NCBI GenBank assembly: GCA_963755435.1
Contig: CAVWJX010000003.1
Location: 434,001 to 498,000 of the forward strand
DNA: 64,000 nucleotides
Direction: 5' to 3'
From: AP-15 sp963755435
GTDB lineage: Bacteria > Pseudomonadota > Alphaproteobacteria > ATCC43930 > CGMCC-115725
Part shown: one piece after another, positions 61,304 through 64,000 of the stretch
Layout of the letters: the number at the start of each line of letters is the position of its first letter
How positions within the stretch are numbered: the stretch's first letter is position 1
Translations under genes and position numbers: made by a program
Notes under the pieces: generated by a model
Databases searched by the model: none
The model's input: only the letters and a program-made list of their open reading frames with translations
What the model was told of the DNA's origin: nothing

Positions 61304-62200
61304 ATGCAGCTCGGATGCTCGTTGCCGGTCGGCGATATCGGCGCCGACCCCGCGGTGTTGCGCGATTACGCCCAGGCGGCCGAAGGGCTCGGCTTCACCC
61401 ACCTGATCGCCCCCGATCATGTGCTGGGGGCCAACCCGGCCGCCGATCACGGCGGGACCCGCGTCGGCACCACCGCCACCGCCTATCACGACCCGTTCGC
61501 CTTGTTCGGGTTTCTCGCGGGCTGCACAACGCGGATCGGCTTTGCCGTCGGCGTCCTGATCCTGGCCCAGCGCCAGGCGGTGCTGGTGGCGAAACAGGCG
61601 GCCTCGCTCGATATTTTGTGCGACGGCCGCTTCCGGCTCGGCATCGGGGTCGGCTGGAACGAGGTCGAATTCGTCGGCCTCAACGAGGATTTCCACAACC
61701 GCGGCAAGCGCTCGGCCGAGCAGGTGCGGGTCATGCAGGCGCTGTGGGCCGAGCCGCATGTCACCTTCGACGGCGAGTTCCACCACATCCAAGACGCCGG
61801 CATCAACCCGCGCCCGGCCTCAGGGCGGGTCCCGATCTGGTATGGCGGCCACGCCGAGGCGACCTTCCGACGCTGCGCGCGATATGGCGACGGCTTTATG
61901 CCGCTGGCCTATCCGCCGGGCGACGCGGCGCTCGCCGCCTTTGAGAAATTGCGCCGGTTGGCCCGCGAAGCCGGCCGCGACCCGGCCGCGATCGGGCTCG
62001 AAGTGTGGGTATCGCCGGGCGCTGGCGGTCCGCAGGAGTGGCGCCGCGAGGTCCAGTTCTGGAAAGCTGCCGGGGTCACCCACCTGACCGCGCACACGAC
62101 CTATGTCAGCAAGCACCACCAGCGCATTGCCGGGCGCGGCGCCGCCGAGCATCTGGCGGCGATCACCCGTTACCGCGAGGCGGTGGCCGATCTGTTGTAG
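61304..62200 (+). CDS. LLM-class F420-dependent oxidoreductase
   Basis: A 298-residue luciferase-like enzyme (MQLGCSLPVGDIGADPAVLRDYAQAAEGLGFTHLIAPDHVLG, GFAVGVLILAQRQAVLVAKQAASLDILCDGRFRLGIGVGWNEVEF). It fits the TIGR03619-like F420 group more closely than the alkanal monooxygenases. GGAGGGGAGAACGAAACC precedes ATG. The second gene of the LLM-LLM-esterase set. Confidence 0.9.
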   Translation: MQLGCSLPVGDIGADPAVLRDYAQAAEGLGFTHLIAPDHVLGANPAADHGGTRVGTTATAYHDPFALFGFLAGCTTRIGFAVGVLILAQRQAVLVAKQAASLDILCDGRFRLGIGVGWNEVEFVGLNEDFHNRGKRSAEQVRVMQALWAEPHVTFDGEFHHIQDAGINPRPASGRVPIWYGGHAEATFRRCARYGDGFMPLAYPPGDAALAAFEKLRRLAREAGRDPAAIGLEVWVSPGAGGPQEWRREVQFWKAAGVTHLTAHTTYVSKHHQRIAGRGAAEHLAAITRYREAVADLL

Positions 62201-62232
62201 CCTCTTCGAGACGATCAAAGCGGGAGGAACGG

Positions 62233-63117
62233 ATGAGCGATAGCGAGATCGGCGCGTTGCGCGCCAAGTTGGCGAGCCGACCGCGTTCCGACGATTACCG
62301 GCAGCGCCGCCGCGATATGGACGCCCGCGGCCTCAGCTATCGGCTGGCGGCGGATGTCGGCGTCGAGCCGCTGACGGCTAACGGGGTGCACGCCGAATGG
62401 ACCGCGACCCCCGCGGATGCGCGCGATGCGGCGCTCCTCTATCTGCATGGCGGCGGCTATGTGATCGGCTCGCTCGACAGCCACCGGCATCTCGCCGCCG
62501 AGGCCGGCCGGGCCGCCGGGATTGCGGCCTTGGCGCTCGATTATCGCCTGGCGCCCGAGCACCCGTTCCCGGCCGCGGTCGAGGATGCGCTTGCCGGTTA
62601 CCGCTTCCTGCTGGCGCGCGGCATCGCGCCCAGGCGGATCGCGCTCGCCGGCGACAGCGCCGGCGGCGGGCTGGTGGTGGCGGCGATGCTGGCGATCCGT
62701 GACGCCGGCCTGGCCCAGCCGGGCTGCGGCTGGTGCATCTCGCCCTGGGTCGACATGGAAGCGCGCGGCGAAAGCATGGCGAGCAAGGCCGCCGCCGACC
62801 CGACGGTGCAGCGCGCCGGCATCCTCGACCTGGCCAGGATGTATCTGAACGGCGCCGACCCGCACGCGCCATTGGCCGCACCGCTCTATGCCGACCTCTC
62901 TGGCCTGGCGCCGCTGTTGATCCAGGTCGGCGCCGCCGAGACCTTGCTCGATGATGCGCTGCGCCTGGCCAAAGCCGCCGGCGCGGCCGACGTTCGGGTC
63001 GATCTAGAGATCTGGCCGGAGATGATCCACGTCTGGCACCTGTTCCACCCGGAACTCGCGGCCGGTCGGCAGGCGATCGAAGCGGGTGGCGCCTTCGTCC
63101 GCAAGATGATCGGCTGA
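62233..63117 (+). CDS. HSL-family alpha/beta hydrolase (esterase)
   Basis: A 294-residue hormone-sensitive-lipase-type esterase. The oxyanion motif HGGG is in LYLHGGGYVIGS, the nucleophile in GDSAGG, and the acid and base are in the C-terminal ETLLDDALR and HVWHLFHPEL region. It ends a likely three-gene operon with two LLM monooxygenases. A Baeyer-Villiger-like oxygenation followed by ester hydrolysis would make sense but is only an inference. GGGAGGAACGG precedes ATG 62233. Confidence 0.92.
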   Translation: MSDSEIGALRAKLASRPRSDDYRQRRRDMDARGLSYRLAADVGVEPLTANGVHAEWTATPADARDAALLYLHGGGYVIGSLDSHRHLAAEAGRAAGIAALALDYRLAPEHPFPAAVEDALAGYRFLLARGIAPRRIALAGDSAGGGLVVAAMLAIRDAGLAQPGCGWCISPWVDMEARGESMASKAAADPTVQRAGILDLARMYLNGADPHAPLAAPLYADLSGLAPLLIQVGAAETLLDDALRLAKAAGAADVRVDLEIWPEMIHVWHLFHPELAAGRQAIEAGGAFVRKMIG

Positions 63118-63129
63118 TCGCGGCGCAGT

Positions 63130-64000
63130 TCAGCCGTCGAACTGGAAGATGTTGGCCGGCTCCTCGGCCCAGCTGCGCTCGCGGGTGAGCCGGGCGGTCA
63201 TTGCCTCGACATAGGGGGCGGCGGCGCAGACCATCGCGAACTGGCGCTCGGAGAGTTTCAGGCCGGCGGCACGGCAGGCGATCGCCGCCCGATCGCGGGT
63301 GGCGGCATCGACATCAGCGGCCGGGGGGTCGGGGATCGGCGGCAACGCGGTCGAGAATTCCGCCTTGGGATCGAGACTTGGCCGGCGCGCCCGCCATGGT
63401 GTCGCCCGCTCATAGGCGTGCGCCGCCCGCAGCACCGTCGCCTCGTCGAACGGCCGGCCGACCACCTGCATCGACAACGGCAGACCGCCGCTGCTGAAGC
63501 CGATGCACTGGGCCAAGGCCGGGCCGCCGGTGACGTTGAACGGCGTGGTCAGTGACGGCCGGCGCCAGAACTCGATCGTGCGCCAAGCATCGAGGCGCGG
63601 CGCCGGGCCGCCGGCGGTCGCGGTCACCAGCACGTCGAACTGGTCGTAGACCGGCGCCATCTCGGCCAGGATCCGCCGGCGCTCGCGCTGCGCCTGCACG
63701 TAGTCGCGGGCACCGATCAGCACGGCCGGCAGGACGCGGCCGAGAAAATCCTCGCCGAAATCGCCGGGCCGGGTGCGTAACACATTCTCGTGCACGGCCA
63801 AGAGTTCGCTTTCGGCGATCGTGACCTTGACGTCGTAATAGTCCTGGGCCGGGCGCAGCCGCACCTCGCCGATTGTGGCGCCGAGCGTACGGAACACCCC
63901 GAATGCCGCCTCGAGCGCGGCACGGGTTTCGGCCGTCGCCGGGCAGTCGTCCTCGTGCAGATGACGCACCACGCCGATACGCAGGCCGCGGATGTCGCCG
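63130..64000 (-). CDS. amidase with C-terminal AtzG-like domain, 5' part outside the window
   Basis: About 290 C-terminal residues of an amidase-signature enzyme, open to the window edge; the catalytic Ser and Lys region lies beyond it. Landmarks are LRIGVVRHLHEDD, SELLAVHENVLRTRPGDFGEDFLGR, and PFNVTGGPALAQCIGFSSGGLPLSMQVVGRPFDEATVLRAAHAYERAT. The final 65 residues (RAAGLKLSERQFAMVCAAAPYVEAM to EEPANIFQFDG) match the separate 65-residue AtzG-like protein encoded at 37464-37661. So the two-gene amidase there has a one-gene fused counterpart here. Convergent with the esterase gene. Confidence 0.87.
   Translation of the reverse strand, partial: GDIRGLRIGVVRHLHEDDCPATAETRAALEAAFGVFRTLGATIGEVRLRPAQDYYDVKVTIAESELLAVHENVLRTRPGDFGEDFLGRVLPAVLIGARDYVQAQRERRRILAEMAPVYDQFDVLVTATAGGPAPRLDAWRTIEFWRRPSLTTPFNVTGGPALAQCIGFSSGGLPLSMQVVGRPFDEATVLRAAHAYERATPWRARRPSLDPKAEFSTALPPIPDPPAADVDAATRDRAAIACRAAGLKLSERQFAMVCAAAPYVEAMTARLTRERSWAEEPANIFQFDG

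Overview
The window is a GC-rich bacterial chromosome segment. Codon use, gene content (CoxDE/XdhC-type molybdenum-hydroxylase accessory genes, many flavin luciferase-like monooxygenases, GMC oxidoreductase, amidohydrolases, amidases) and dispersed palindromic repeats suggest a soil or water alphaproteobacterium; the order cannot be fixed from the sequence. I saw no rRNA, tRNA, CRISPR array, complete insertion sequence or phage module.

Layout. 0.5-10.5 kb: alpha/beta hydrolase, EAL c-di-GMP phosphodiesterase, luciferase-like monooxygenase (LLM), GMC oxidoreductase, quinone reductase, NTF2-like protein, acyl-CoA-dehydrogenase-like flavoprotein and a SEC-C/TPR/sulfotransferase protein. 10.5-18.2 kb: a self-contained secreted-fibre locus resembling the Fap functional-amyloid system. 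It has a sigma-54 enhancer-binding protein, two sigma-54 promoters with upstream repeat sites, a Thr/Asn/Ser/Gly repeat protein, a small secreted protein and a lipoprotein sharing one C-terminal motif, a C39-type peptidase, a small Cys-containing exported protein and a convergent coiled-coil/beta-barrel outer-membrane protein. 18.5-23.7 kb: three LLM genes diverge from a LysR gene, with a clear T-N11-A operator between; an amidohydrolase broken by four frameshifts follows. 23.9-25.2 kb: an AT-richer patch of small unknown exported and membrane proteins. 25.4-28.2 kb: another LLM, a remnant of a CoxS-type iron-sulfur subunit and a GT87-like membrane protein.

28.1-33.1 kb: an overlapping operon (CoxD, CoxE, split XdhC, fused MPT-binding/MocA-like protein) for maturation of a molybdenum hydroxylase whose structural genes are absent apart from the CoxS remnant. 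33.3-37.7 kb: PcaB-like lyase, amidohydrolase, and an amidase translationally coupled to an AtzG/GatC-like small subunit. 38.1-41.6 kb: a zone of gene debris (ABC ATPase, FAD enzyme, amidohydrolase and DUF2892 remnants) around intact trxC and a TPR protein. 41.4-46.2 kb: a BigR/SqrR-like ArsR repressor divergent from an RND efflux pair. 46.2-53.4 kb: HpaB-like flavoprotein, DUF6197-like protein, SMP-30 family protein, zinc alcohol dehydrogenase, MFS transporter, metallophosphoesterase. 53.4-55.2 kb: an AT-rich island with a frameshifted membrane-protein gene, exactly bounded by a 28-bp direct repeat that splits an ancestral HAD-phosphoesterase gene pair. 56-60 kb: a BBP2-like porin, a UGSC-family selenoprotein gene read through an in-frame TGA with a hairpin placed like a bacterial SECIS, and an exported alpha/beta hydrolase. 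60.3-64 kb: two LLMs, an HSL-type esterase and a truncated amidase carrying an AtzG-like domain fused at its C terminus.

The two most interesting items are the sigma-54-controlled Fap-like locus and the UGSC selenoprotein, which a standard gene caller would split in two.
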